Positions 37,131 through 45,419 of a stretch of 64,000 nucleotides of DNA are shown in pieces (positions within the stretch are counted from its first letter, which is position 1; each line of letters opens with the position of its first letter). The notes below the pieces were generated by a model. That model made no database searches, was not told the DNA's origin, and was given only the letters and a program-made list of their open reading frames with translations. Made by a program: the position numbers and the translations under genes. This DNA comes from Enterococcus casseliflavus NBRC 100478 (GTDB lineage: Bacteria > Bacillota > Bacilli > Lactobacillales > Enterococcaceae), in contig NZ_BCPT01000001.1 in assembly GCF_001544095.1 (NCBI RefSeq), positions 186,001 through 250,000 of the forward strand, given 5' to 3'.

Positions 37131-37919
37131 ATGAATTATTATGATCAACATCTGCATACATTTTTGTCTTTTGATTCAGATGAACAGTTTGAGAATTATC
37201 TTGCTTACCAGCCTGCCTACTTCGTTGCGACAGATCATTTCGATTTGAAGAACCCCTATTCGGGATTCCGTGATGACATTCCTGACTATGAATTACTAGT
37301 AAATACCCACCAGAAGCTGCAAGAGACCACAGCGACGAAACTCTTAAAAGGCATCGAGATTGGTGTCGTGCCTGGTCAAGAACAAGAAATCTTGCGCTAT
37401 CTTGAAAGCCATCCCTATGACTTGAAATTGATCAGTATCCATCAAAACGGTACCTTTGATTATATGGACGATGCCGTGTTGAACAAGGACAAATTTGCAG
37501 TCGCCAAACAATACTTTGATCAAATGGCCCACGTGTTGGACTCGTTTTCTGACGGGCACATCGTGACCCACTTTGATTATGGCTTGCGTCGTTTCCAATT
37601 TACAGCTGAGGAATTGGCCGCCCATTTTGAAACAGAGTTAACGACGATCTTCAAAAAAATCGTTGCCCGTGACTTAGCGATGGAAATCAACGCGAAGAGC
37701 TTTGGCCCCTATCAAAATGCCCACCTTTATCAATATGCTATCCCGCTGTATCAAAGTGTCGGTGGTAAATTGTTCACCCTCGGCTCTGATGCCCATAAAG
37801 CCAGTGACTATCGGTTAGATTTTGCAGCGATGAGCGATCTATTGCGTTCCTTTGGTGTCAATCAATTAGCGGTCTTTCAAGGTAGCGAACGGTTTATGGC
37901 GGATCTGCCTGCTCAATAG
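37131..37919 (+). CDS. PHP-domain phosphatase, histidinol-phosphatase-like
   Basis: The 262-residue protein opens with DQHLHTFLSFDSDE, the first metal motif of the PHP fold. Further ligands are in ATDHFDL, LKGIEIGV, LISIHQNG, VTHFDYG and a C-terminal TLGSDAHK. These resemble HisJ-type histidinol phosphatases, but no other his genes are in the window and the family also covers other phosphoesterases. ATG at 37131 is preferred because AAGGAG lies 8 bases upstream. It is divergent from the AraC gene and monocistronic. Confidence 0.82.
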   Translation: MNYYDQHLHTFLSFDSDEQFENYLAYQPAYFVATDHFDLKNPYSGFRDDIPDYELLVNTHQKLQETTATKLLKGIEIGVVPGQEQEILRYLESHPYDLKLISIHQNGTFDYMDDAVLNKDKFAVAKQYFDQMAHVLDSFSDGHIVTHFDYGLRRFQFTAEELAAHFETELTTIFKKIVARDLAMEINAKSFGPYQNAHLYQYAIPLYQSVGGKLFTLGSDAHKASDYRLDFAAMSDLLRSFGVNQLAVFQGSERFMADLPAQ

Positions 37920-37966
37920 CGTCACCTTTGAATGCACTCTACAACAACACATTTTCAATAAATGGA

Positions 37967-38005
37967 CAAAAAAACGGCGAACCCTAAAAGGATACGCCGT
38001 TTTTG
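37967..38005. terminator. Bidirectional terminator
   Basis: AAAACGGCG (37971-37979) pairs with CGCCGTTTT (37995-38003) between convergent genes. Confidence 0.85.
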
Positions 38006-38030
38006 TATTTTTAGAATAGATTTACTTAGG

Positions 38031-38969
38031 TTATTCTGCTGCTAAAATATCTTCCTTAGCATGGATCATTTGAGTCAAAAAGTCACAATAAGGCGTTGGC
38101 ACTTGGTACTTGCGGCCTTTTCGCGAGATTGCGCCATTGATATAATCGATCTCGGTTTTGCGATGATTATTGATCAAATCTTGATACATGGATGGATAGT
38201 GCATTCCGATGCCTTCTGGATCATAGGTTTCTTCAATATGGTGGACTACTTCGGATACATCCAGTTCAACAGATTCATGGGCAGCAACTGCCGCAAATTC
38301 TTCCACGATCATTTGGACCATCGCACGCGCCGTTGAGGTTTGTCCGAATTGGGCAATATTCACATTTAAAATCGAACACAAGCCATTTAGGGTGCCGTTG
38401 ACACAGGCTTTGCGATAGATGGAGTAACGGATGTTCTCAGAATAAGACGCATTCAACCCAGCATCAGCCAAGACTGCCGCCAATTGACGGGCATCTTCTT
38501 CTTTCCCCGGTTCGATGTTTTGCAGTTCTACAGAACCATCCCCAAACAAGCGAACATTACCAGGACCAATCAAGTCCGCCGTCCAAATGGTATTTCCTAA
38601 AAAGATTTTATCCGTGCTGACATATTTTTCAATCGTGTCCTCATGACCGATCCCGTTTAATAAGCATAAGACTTTCGTTTGCTCTCCGATCATCGGTTTG
38701 ATCGTTTGCATCATTTGATCCAGTTGCATCGCTTTAGTAAAGACCAGGATCAAGTCTGCTTGTACAGTCGTTGGGATCTCATTTTGCGAATAGATCGAAA
38801 AAGGGACTGCGATCTCTTCACCGTTTAAGTTCGCTCGTAATCCGTGTTCACGGATCGCTTCGATATGCGCAGGCCAGCCGTCGATTAACGTGACGTCATT
38901 TCCGCCTCTTTTTAGCATAATAGCAAAACGGCTGCCCATAGCACCTGCACCAGCAATAACAATTTTCAT
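38031..38969 (-). CDS. Ketopantoate reductase-family protein (2-dehydropantoate 2-reductase)
   Basis: The 312-residue protein starts MKIVIAGAGAMGSRFA (NADPH Rossmann loop), has VFTKAMQ with the catalytic-type Lys near residue 72, and the C-terminal helical domain with AVNGTLNGLC-like segment and TEIDYINGAI. PanE reduces ketopantoate in pantothenate synthesis, but paralogues act on other 2-oxoacids. The ATG at 38969 follows AGAGGAA by 6 bases. No other pantothenate genes are nearby, so the symbol is withheld. Confidence 0.85.
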   Translation of the reverse strand: MKIVIAGAGAMGSRFAIMLKRGGNDVTLIDGWPAHIEAIREHGLRANLNGEEIAVPFSIYSQNEIPTTVQADLILVFTKAMQLDQMMQTIKPMIGEQTKVLCLLNGIGHEDTIEKYVSTDKIFLGNTIWTADLIGPGNVRLFGDGSVELQNIEPGKEEDARQLAAVLADAGLNASYSENIRYSIYRKACVNGTLNGLCSILNVNIAQFGQTSTARAMVQMIVEEFAAVAAHESVELDVSEVVHHIEETYDPEGIGMHYPSMYQDLINNHRKTEIDYINGAISRKGRKYQVPTPYCDFLTQMIHAKEDILAAE

Positions 38970-39133
38970 CTGAATTCCTCTTTCCTCTTCCACAATTAGG
39001 TATAGTTTACTCTAAAATCGTGAAATATGCGAGAGCCTTGCGTTTTTTCTCGATAGGAAAGAAAAAAGAACAATTGGAATAGTTAGATTTTTCAGATAAT
39101 TAAAAAACAATCGTTTCCAATTCTGTCCATTCA

Positions 39134-39206
39134 AAAAAGCCGCACGGAAGGTGGAAAGACTGACTGAGCTAAGCCAGTTTTCGGACTCACGTGCAACTCT
39201 TTTAAT
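39134..39206 (-). terminator. Probable long imperfect hairpin downstream of trhO
   Basis: GCACG (about 39143) pairs with CGTGC (about 39190), and an inner GAAAGACTG/CAGTTTTC arm continues, with A- and T-rich ends. It lies just downstream of trhO on the minus strand. Confidence 0.5.
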
Positions 39207-39235
39207 CCTTCATTTCCTGTGAAACAGTTGTCGGT

Positions 39236-40198
39236 TTAGGCAGTGACTGTTTCATTTTTTGTTGCAAAGTTTTTTAACCGTTCAGCTTTTTCTGCTTCTG
39301 TGATTCCATGTTGCTCCACGTAACGGTTGTGTTCGTGGATGGCACAATCATAGCTGCAGGCACCTAAATGGGCAGCCTGATTTTCCTCAGAAGTTAAGAA
39401 TTGGCGATTGCATTCTGGGTTGGCACAGTTTACATAGCGCTCGCAAGGTGTCCCATCAAACCAGTCGCGGCCGATGACTTTTTTATCTACATGATTGATT
39501 TCCACACTGATGCGTTCATCAAAGACGTACATTTTCCCATCCCAAAGCTCACCTTGAACTTCTGGGTCATTCCCATAAGCAAAGATACCTCCATGGAGTT
39601 GGGCCACATCTTCAAAGCCTTCTCGCAGCAGCCAGCCTGAGAATTTTTCACAACGGATACCACCAGTACAATAAGTAACGACTTTTTTATCCATGAATTT
39701 TTCTTTATTATCGATGAACCATTGCGGCAACTCACGGAAGCTGCGGATATCGGGACGAACGGCTCCTCGGAAATGGCCTAAATCATATTCATAATCGTTA
39801 CGGGCATCGATCACCACGGTATCTTCATCTAACAACGCTTCTTTGAACGCTTTAGGATCTAAATATTTTCCAGTCATTTCTAATGGATCGATGTCGTCTT
39901 CAAGGTTCAATGAAACCAATTCTTTACGCGGACGAACGAATAGCTTTTTAAACGCATGTTCTTCTACTTCGTCAATCTTATAAAAAATCCCTTTAAAACG
40001 GGGATCAGCTTCCATTTTTTCCATATAGCGATCCGTTGCTTCAACCGTTCCAGAAAGTGTGCCATTGATCCCTTCATTGGCTACTAAAATACGGCCCTTG
40101 ATGCCAATTTCTTTTCCAAATGCTAAATGCTCCTTGGCGAAGCTTTCCGGATCTTCAATTGTTGTGTATTTATAAAATAATAAAACGCGGTATGTCAA
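39236..40198 (-). CDS. trhO: tRNA uridine(34) hydroxylase TrhO (rhodanese-type)
   Basis: The 320-residue protein has the N-terminal acylphosphatase-like domain ([27 protein letters not shown]) and a rhodanese domain with the active-site loop [11 protein letters not shown] near residue 180. A cysteine-rich C-terminal part ([15 protein letters not shown]) completes the YceA/YbfQ layout. TrhO uses O2 to make 5-hydroxyuridine at tRNA position 34. AGGAGG lies 5-10 bases before the ATG. It is monocistronic. Confidence 0.9.
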   Translation of the reverse strand: MTYRVLLFYKYTTIEDPESFAKEHLAFGKEIGIKGRILVANEGINGTLSGTVEATDRYMEKMEADPRFKGIFYKIDEVEEHAFKKLFVRPRKELVSLNLEDDIDPLEMTGKYLDPKAFKEALLDEDTVVIDARNDYEYDLGHFRGAVRPDIRSFRELPQWFIDNKEKFMDKKVVTYCTGGIRCEKFSGWLLREGFEDVAQLHGGIFAYGNDPEVQGELWDGKMYVFDERISVEINHVDKKVIGRDWFDGTPCERYVNCANPECNRQFLTSEENQAAHLGACSYDCAIHEHNRYVEQHGITEAEKAERLKNFATKNETVTA

Positions 40199-40305
40199 AC
40201 CAATTCCTCCTTTTTTTGCACCCTACAGTATAGGTTATCACGTGACAAAAAACGAGTTTTATGCTTGTACCTTTTCACACAATCTTTTTCCTTGCGCAAA
40301 CCGTG

Positions 40306-41055
40306 TCATGGATTGGTTTGATTGAGCTCTGCCACGAAAAAAGCTGTGACTTGATCCATCGTTTCTCCACGTACCAGATGGCGTTCTTCTCGCGAGATAA
40401 ACTGCAAATTTGCTTCTGGATTTTCTGCCACAAAGGCTTCCACATCACCATAAGGAATTTTCTCGTCTTGGGTACCATGCCAAAACAAAAGAGGACGCTG
40501 TCCCAATTTCTCTGGTTGAGAAGACAGGTCGTAAGCATCCATCCAGCTTAAAAGCTGACCATAATCCTCGGGTACAAAGAACCCAGCAGCGCCAGCGTGC
40601 ATTTGGATGCGGTCACGGTATTTCAACATGGAAGGAGAACCCATGATACAAGCTGCCGCTGTGATTTCTGGATGCTGGCACAATAAACCGCACGTGGTCA
40701 TCCCTCCCATGGAGACTCCGCCAACTGCGATCTGACCGTTGACCAAACCAAGGTTTTCAAAAAAATCGACTAAGTAAGAAAACTCAAATAGATTGGTTTG
40801 GATACTTTGCCAAAAAGTTAGAGAAGGAATCTCCGATAGTTGGGTCTTGCGCTCCCCATGATTGGCTGCATCTGGCAAGACCACCCGAAAACCTTCTCTA
40901 GCCAACTTTCTGCCTTGTGTCAACACTAATTCTTTACTCGTCTGCCAGCCATGGTAGTAAATAATCAATGGCAGCGGCTCATAAATCATTTCTTCTGGTA
41001 CGACTTCTAAGACCGGAATATTCCCGATTTTTCTTTTTCGAACAGCTAATTTCAT
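40306..41055 (-). CDS. Alpha/beta hydrolase (esterase/peptidase-like)
   Basis: The roughly 249-residue protein has the IIYYHGWQTSKE oxyanion region, the nucleophile elbow GGVSMGGM, a late FWHGTQDEKIPYG Asp and the catalytic His in EERHLVRGET. It resembles the prolyl-oligopeptidase/dienelactone-hydrolase group. ATG at 41055 is chosen because GAGGTGG lies 6-12 bases upstream; the longer frame adds an unsupported hydrophobic N-terminus. The substrate is unknown. Confidence 0.83.
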   Translation of the reverse strand: MKLAVRKRKIGNIPVLEVVPEEMIYEPLPLIIYYHGWQTSKELVLTQGRKLAREGFRVVLPDAANHGERKTQLSEIPSLTFWQSIQTNLFEFSYLVDFFENLGLVNGQIAVGGVSMGGMTTCGLLCQHPEITAAACIMGSPSMLKYRDRIQMHAGAAGFFVPEDYGQLLSWMDAYDLSSQPEKLGQRPLLFWHGTQDEKIPYGDVEAFVAENPEANLQFISREERHLVRGETMDQVTAFFVAELNQTNP

Positions 41056-41114
41056 TCTTTTCCACCTCAGCTTAAGTATACAAAAAGTCGCCAAAAGTGC
41101 CACTGATACGCTGT

Positions 41115-41152
41115 AAAAAAAGACCATACCCGAAGAGTATGATCTTTTTTTT
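41115..41152 (-). terminator. Terminator of the fructokinase transcript
   Basis: AGACCATAC (41121-41129) pairs with GTATGATCT (41137-41145), one pair becoming G-U on the minus strand, with a T run on that strand. Confidence 0.75.
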
Positions 41153-41154
41153 AT

Positions 41155-42027
41155 TTATGAATGTAAGACCGCTTCTCGAGCCAATGCCAAACAACCGAGC
41201 GTTCCAGCGTTGTCTTCCAATGCTGGGGTCACGATATATTTGCTTAACTCAGGTGTTTCGACATACCCATTGACCAATTTTGCAAATGCGTCGTGGACAT
41301 TTTGCAGCATATGGCGTTGTTTCATCACACCACCGCCAAAAATGATCACATCTGGAGAAAACATCAAGGTTGTATTGTAGGCACATTGAGCAATATAGGA
41401 GGCTTCGATTTCCCAATAAGGATCATCTTCTGCAACCTCTTGACCTTTTTTCCCTAAGCGTTTTTCGATGGCGGGTCCAGCAGCCATCCCTTCTAAACAG
41501 TTGCCATGAAATGGACAGCTGCCAGCAAAGTCATCTTTTGGATGAGGGACGACCAGCATATGCCCCATTTCTGGATGACTAAAGCCTTCGATAAAGCGCC
41601 CTTCTTGTAAGGCACCGCCGCCAACACCTGTACCGATCGTGTAATAAACGACACTACTCAATCCTTTGCCACTGCCGAAGACATACTCACCATAGGCAGC
41701 CGCATTGACATCTGTTGTCCAAGAAATCGGGATCGGAAATTCTTTTTTCATGGTACCGATGAAATCAAAATTTTGCCATGCCAATTTCGGGGTCGAGGTA
41801 ATGTACCCATAAGTGGCAGAATCGCGATGGATATCGATGGGCCCAAATGAGCCAATCCCAATCCCTGCTAAATCTGCTTGGTATTGTTTGAAGAAACCAA
41901 TGACTAAAGGCATTGTTTCCTCAGGTGTCGTTGTCGGAAAGCTCACTCTTTCCTTGATTGTCATTTCTTCATCGCCAATGGCGCACACAAATTTTGTGCC
42001 GCCTGCTTCAATCGAACCGTATAACAT
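41155..42027 (-). CDS. scrK: ROK-family fructokinase
   Basis: The 290-residue ROK kinase starts MLYGSIEAGGTKFVCA (ATP motif), contains GIGSFGPIDIH, GTGVGGG and the zinc/ROK signature HPEMGHMLV with CPFHGNCLEGMA. This N-terminus and the cysteine pattern match the ScrK/fructokinase group of lactic acid bacteria, which phosphorylates fructose. ATG at 42027 is preferred because AAAGGAG lies 8 bases upstream. It overlaps or abuts the SPFH/LURP-one pair (whose last gene ends at 42047) and may be co-transcribed with it. No sucrose genes are adjacent. Confidence 0.88.
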   Translation of the reverse strand: MLYGSIEAGGTKFVCAIGDEEMTIKERVSFPTTTPEETMPLVIGFFKQYQADLAGIGIGSFGPIDIHRDSATYGYITSTPKLAWQNFDFIGTMKKEFPIPISWTTDVNAAAYGEYVFGSGKGLSSVVYYTIGTGVGGGALQEGRFIEGFSHPEMGHMLVVPHPKDDFAGSCPFHGNCLEGMAAGPAIEKRLGKKGQEVAEDDPYWEIEASYIAQCAYNTTLMFSPDVIIFGGGVMKQRHMLQNVHDAFAKLVNGYVETPELSKYIVTPALEDNAGTLGCLALAREAVLHS

Positions 42028-42046
42028 GCACATCGCTCCTTTTTTT

Positions 42047-42544
42047 CTAACTACTTGCTGAACTTGACGCTGCGGCATCATCTGCTTTGACGCGATCGAT
42101 GGCTACCACTAATGCAATGATCAGGTCATCTAGATCTTCTTCATAGATCACAACTTCATAGGTATCGCCCCAAGAGATCCATTTTTTGTGGATCTCTGCG
42201 ATCCGTTTGCCGTTGCGGTTGACCACAAAATCCATATCCCACCAATTGCCGTCCACATCGATGCCTTCTGCACTGATGGAATAGCGGGCTTTAAAAAATG
42301 TGAAATGTTTTTCTAAAACGATCGCTTCTTGGCCGTGGACTTCCACAAAAAATTTCGGTAATAAACTGAACACTTTTTTGGTGATCTCCGCGATCGGTCG
42401 CTGCTGCTCATTGAAGATCGTAAAACTTTTCGGGATCTTAAAAAAACTGCCTTCGACATAATAGCGAGGGTTTTGTAAATCATCAGTGACGGTAAATTTT
42501 TCACCGATGCTGAAAACCTTCTGTTTGATGTAAAGTTTCTTCAA
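42047..42544 (-). CDS. LURP-one-related / YxjI family protein
   Basis: The 165-residue protein begins LYIKQKVFSIGEKFTV and has repeated strand patterns such as FFKIPKSFTIFNE and ITKKVFSLLPKFFVE, the tubby-like beta-barrel of the LURP-one/YxjI family. The family has no known enzyme activity; related folds bind membranes or phospholipids. The C-terminus is Ala/Ser-rich. The start lies 3 bases after the SPFH gene stop codon, so the pair is likely a unit. Confidence 0.82.
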   Translation of the reverse strand: MKKLYIKQKVFSIGEKFTVTDDLQNPRYYVEGSFFKIPKSFTIFNEQQRPIAEITKKVFSLLPKFFVEVHGQEAIVLEKHFTFFKARYSISAEGIDVDGNWWDMDFVVNRNGKRIAEIHKKWISWGDTYEVVIYEEDLDDLIIALVVAIDRVKADDAAASSSASS

Positions 42545-42547
42545 ATG

Positions 42548-43423
42548 CTAAACTCCTTTCTCTTTGACATCGCCCGTATTGATCACCGGCTGCGTGCCTT
42601 TATCGGTAATGATCGATACCAATAAATTATTGATCAGTTGGACTTTGCGGTCATCCGTGAAATTGATGTCCTGTCCGTCTTCGATTTGTTCTAACGCCAT
42701 TTGTGTCATGGAGACGGCCCCTTCAACAATGATTTGTCGTGCAGATAAAATCGCTTTGGCTTGTTGGCGCTGCAGCATCGCACTAGCGATCTCAGTCGCA
42801 TACGCCAAATGGTTTAAGCGAGTCTCCAAGACTTCGACCCCAGCAACAGCCAATCGTTCTTGCAATTCTTTTGCCAGCTCCTCCGAGACTTCACTTGTAT
42901 TGCCTCGCAACGTCAGATCATCGTCATTGAACGTGTCATACGGGTATTGCGTCGCAATATGACGAATCGCTGTTTCACTTTGGATCTCAATGAAATCTTG
43001 GTAATAATCGACATCAAACAATGCTTTCGCCGTATCTACGACTTTAAAAACCACCACCGCCGAGATCTCGATCGGGTTTCCGTCTGAATCATTGACCTTC
43101 AACAGCGAACTGTTAAAGTTGCGGACTTTCAATGAAACATTGATTTTTTGGGTTAATGGGGTTGTCACGAACAAGCCGTTGTCTTTAATGGTCCCTAAAT
43201 ATTGCCCAAAAAAGAGGATCGCTTTGGCTTGATTGGGTTGTACGATCGTTAACGAACTAAGGAAAAGAAACGAAACGATCCATAAAAGAATGCTGAGAAC
43301 GATTTCGAGAACGCTCTCATTTACGAACCCATGATAAAACAAATAACCGCCGCCAACCAATAACCCGATCAGCACAACCAGTGCTAAATACCCATTCACA
43401 TGAAATGTCTGTTTTTCTGTCAT
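42548..43423 (-). CDS. SPFH-domain (stomatin/prohibitin-like) membrane protein
   Basis: The 290-residue protein has two N-terminal hydrophobic segments (about 10-30 and 36-58). They are followed by an SPFH/band-7 domain with IVQPNQAKAILFFGQYLGT, LSVRNFNSSLLKVND-like strands and a coiled segment rich in Ala/Gln (QRQQAKAILSARQIIVEGAV). Such proteins scaffold membrane microdomains. ATG at 43423 follows AAGGAAT; a longer upstream frame has no ribosome site. It pairs with the LURP-one gene. Confidence 0.85.
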   Translation of the reverse strand: MTEKQTFHVNGYLALVVLIGLLVGGGYLFYHGFVNESVLEIVLSILLWIVSFLFLSSLTIVQPNQAKAILFFGQYLGTIKDNGLFVTTPLTQKINVSLKVRNFNSSLLKVNDSDGNPIEISAVVVFKVVDTAKALFDVDYYQDFIEIQSETAIRHIATQYPYDTFNDDDLTLRGNTSEVSEELAKELQERLAVAGVEVLETRLNHLAYATEIASAMLQRQQAKAILSARQIIVEGAVSMTQMALEQIEDGQDINFTDDRKVQLINNLLVSIITDKGTQPVINTGDVKEKGV

Positions 43424-43588
43424 TTTTATTCCTTCCCTTCTTGCTCTTATCTTACCTTGGTTAAAGCCGCTGTGCAAATGTTCTTGCGCATATCAGCGAC
43501 GATTCCCAATCAAGCTATTTTGTTTTCTGCAACTTTCCCGTTACAATTAAGGTAGGACAAAATTTTTCTCAAAAAAGGGGTAATTCTT

Positions 43589-43945
43589 ATGGCACAAAAA
43601 ATTGACTTAGAAACGAGTAAATGGTCGTTGGAATCGATCATTAAAACGGTCGGCACCGATCTTTCCTCTGTTGTGGAGGTACAAAACAAAGACGGCATTG
43701 ACGTTGTAGTGATCTCGAAAGACGAGTGGCAACATCTTTTGGAATTACTCGATGCGCGTCATGCAGAAGGCTATCGGTTAGAACAAGAGCTTCCTGAAGA
43801 AATTTTAGTTGACGTTGCCGATACCGACAACCAATACACCGAAGAAGGCGAGTTAGAAATGGAGCTGCCTGAGCGTGTGCATCCAGCACCTGATTTTGAA
43901 CTGGATTCAGAAGAAATCGTTGAAAGTGATGACGTACTAGATTAA
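43589..43945 (+). CDS. Small acidic protein of unknown function
   Basis: The 118-residue protein has an N-terminal half of mixed strands and helices (SIIKTVGTDLSSVVEVQNKDG, VVISKDEWQHLLELL) that superficially recalls Phd/YefM antitoxins. Its C-terminal half is very acidic with many Glu and Asp. No toxin gene follows. The ribosome site AAAAGGGG is 7-9 bases upstream. It is a single-gene unit ending in a terminator shared with queG. I do not recognise its function. Confidence 0.75.
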   Translation: MAQKIDLETSKWSLESIIKTVGTDLSSVVEVQNKDGIDVVVISKDEWQHLLELLDARHAEGYRLEQELPEEILVDVADTDNQYTEEGELEMELPERVHPAPDFELDSEEIVESDDVLD

Positions 43946-43946
43946 A

Positions 43947-43987
43947 TAAAAAAGCAAAACGGCCCCGGGCTCGTTTTGCTTTTTTTA
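43947..43987. terminator. Bidirectional terminator between the acidic-protein gene and queG
   Basis: AGCAAAACG (about 43952-43960) pairs with CGTTTTGCT (about 43972-43980), flanked by A and T runs. Confidence 0.85.
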
Positions 43988-45160
43988 TAGCTCTTTTTCT
44001 TGCCTTTTGGTAATGACTGCTTGCAATCGTTCGATGGCAGGCTGCAATTCTTGTAGCGCCTCTTCTTCGGGTTCTAACTCTGCACACCGTTGCAGTCGCT
44101 CTAACCACATTTCTGGTTCTTTGACGCCCAACTGGCCAATGGCCCAATAAGCCGTTCCTCGAATCACTGGGCGCACGTCTTCTGTCGCACAGCGCCAAAT
44201 CGCTGGCAAGGCACTGCGATCCCCTACATTGGCTAAGGCGATGATGGCATTACGCTGCAACGGTTTTTTCCCCCGCCAAGAGCCAGATAGATGGCCAAAT
44301 TGTGCCTTGAAGGCTTTGTTTGATAAAGACAGCATCGGTTGCAGTTTTGGATAAACGGTATCGACTTCAGGCTCCATCTCTTGATGAAAATGGAAGTCTT
44401 TCCCCCGATTATAAGGGCAGACCAGCTGACAAATATCGCAGCCGTAAATCACGTTATGCATCTTTTTGCGGTACTCTTCTGGCATCATACCCTTCGTCTG
44501 GGTTTGATAGGACAAACAGCGCTGGGCATTCATTCGACCATCGCCCAATAACGCTTTGGTGGGGCAAGCCGTCACACAACGCATGCAATCACCACAACCA
44601 AACGGGACTTCTTCATCTGGTTCAAGAGAGATATTAGTGACGATCTCCCCTAGATAAACAAACGAACCAAATTCTTCCGTAATCAGCAAGCCATTACGAC
44701 CGATAAAGCCAAGACCCGCCCGCTGCGCTGCCGCCACATCCACCAATTCCCCTGTATCGACTTGCGGTGCGAAACGCCATTCGACTTGTTCTTCCATCGT
44801 TTGCGCTTGTTCTTTGATAAAGGCGATCAAGCGATCCAATCGTTCTCGCAAAATATCATGGTAATCGATGCCCCACGAGGCACGGGCAAACATGCCGCGT
44901 TTTTCATCCCGCGGGACTTTCTCTTTGATTTTTGTCGGATAAGCTAAAGCGATCGCAATGATCGTTTGCGGATTTTCAAATGTCCGTTCAGGATAGATAC
45001 GCTCTTCGATCACGGGATGCTCAAAACCAGACGTATGACCTTTGGCTTTTTGTTCCCACAAGGAAGGCTCCAATGCCAAAAACGGCTCCGCTGAAGCAAA
45101 CCCGATCTTGTCAATGCCAAGCCGCTTGCTTTCTGCAATAATTTTTTCTTTTAAAGACAT
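43985..45160 (-). CDS. queG: Epoxyqueuosine reductase QueG
   Basis: QueG reduces epoxyqueuosine to queuosine in tRNA with cobalamin and two [4Fe-4S] clusters. The 391-residue protein has an N-terminal cobalamin domain and two cluster motifs, [16 protein letters not shown] and [13 protein letters not shown]-terminal HEAT-like repeat region follows ([17 protein letters not shown] and a second repeat). ATG at 45160 follows AGAGGGT by about 8 bases; the upstream frame lacks support. The cluster cysteines are all present. Confidence 0.9.
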   Translation of the reverse strand: MSLKEKIIAESKRLGIDKIGFASAEPFLALEPSLWEQKAKGHTSGFEHPVIEERIYPERTFENPQTIIAIALAYPTKIKEKVPRDEKRGMFARASWGIDYHDILRERLDRLIAFIKEQAQTMEEQVEWRFAPQVDTGELVDVAAAQRAGLGFIGRNGLLITEEFGSFVYLGEIVTNISLEPDEEVPFGCGDCMRCVTACPTKALLGDGRMNAQRCLSYQTQTKGMMPEEYRKKMHNVIYGCDICQLVCPYNRGKDFHFHQEMEPEVDTVYPKLQPMLSLSNKAFKAQFGHLSGSWRGKKPLQRNAIIALANVGDRSALPAIWRCATEDVRPVIRGTAYWAIGQLGVKEPEMWLERLQRCAELEPEEEALQELQPAIERLQAVITKRQEKEL

Positions 45161-45345
45161 GCTCGCTACCCTCTTTTGTCCGCTAAGCATCTGCTTCTCG
45201 GCTTTTTCTCTTCCCCTATTATACGTAAGCACCTGAAAAAAGTCGATGGTGCGGTTTGTTCCCCCAGTTTTTTTCTTTCTTTAAAAGAACACGTGTTGAT
45301 TGTTTAAGATTTTAATTAATTTTATCGTTATTTTCCTCGCAACGA

Positions 45346-45373
45346 TTGCATTGCCTTTTTCGAATGCTAGACT
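45346..45373 (+). promoter_or_regulatory. Candidate promoter of the P-type ATPase gene
   Basis: TTGCAT (45346-45351) and TAGACT (45368-45373) are 16 bases apart upstream of the ATPase start. It is a moderate match. Confidence 0.4.
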
Positions 45374-45419
45374 AGATAAAGGAATTAGAAAGAAATGAAC
45401 AAATGAAATGGAGATGCTT

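Noticed and set aside
43641-44198. Minus-strand 185-codon frame spanning the acidic-protein gene and the queG end
   Set aside because: It crosses a terminator and is rich in Arg/His from shadow translation; no ribosome site.
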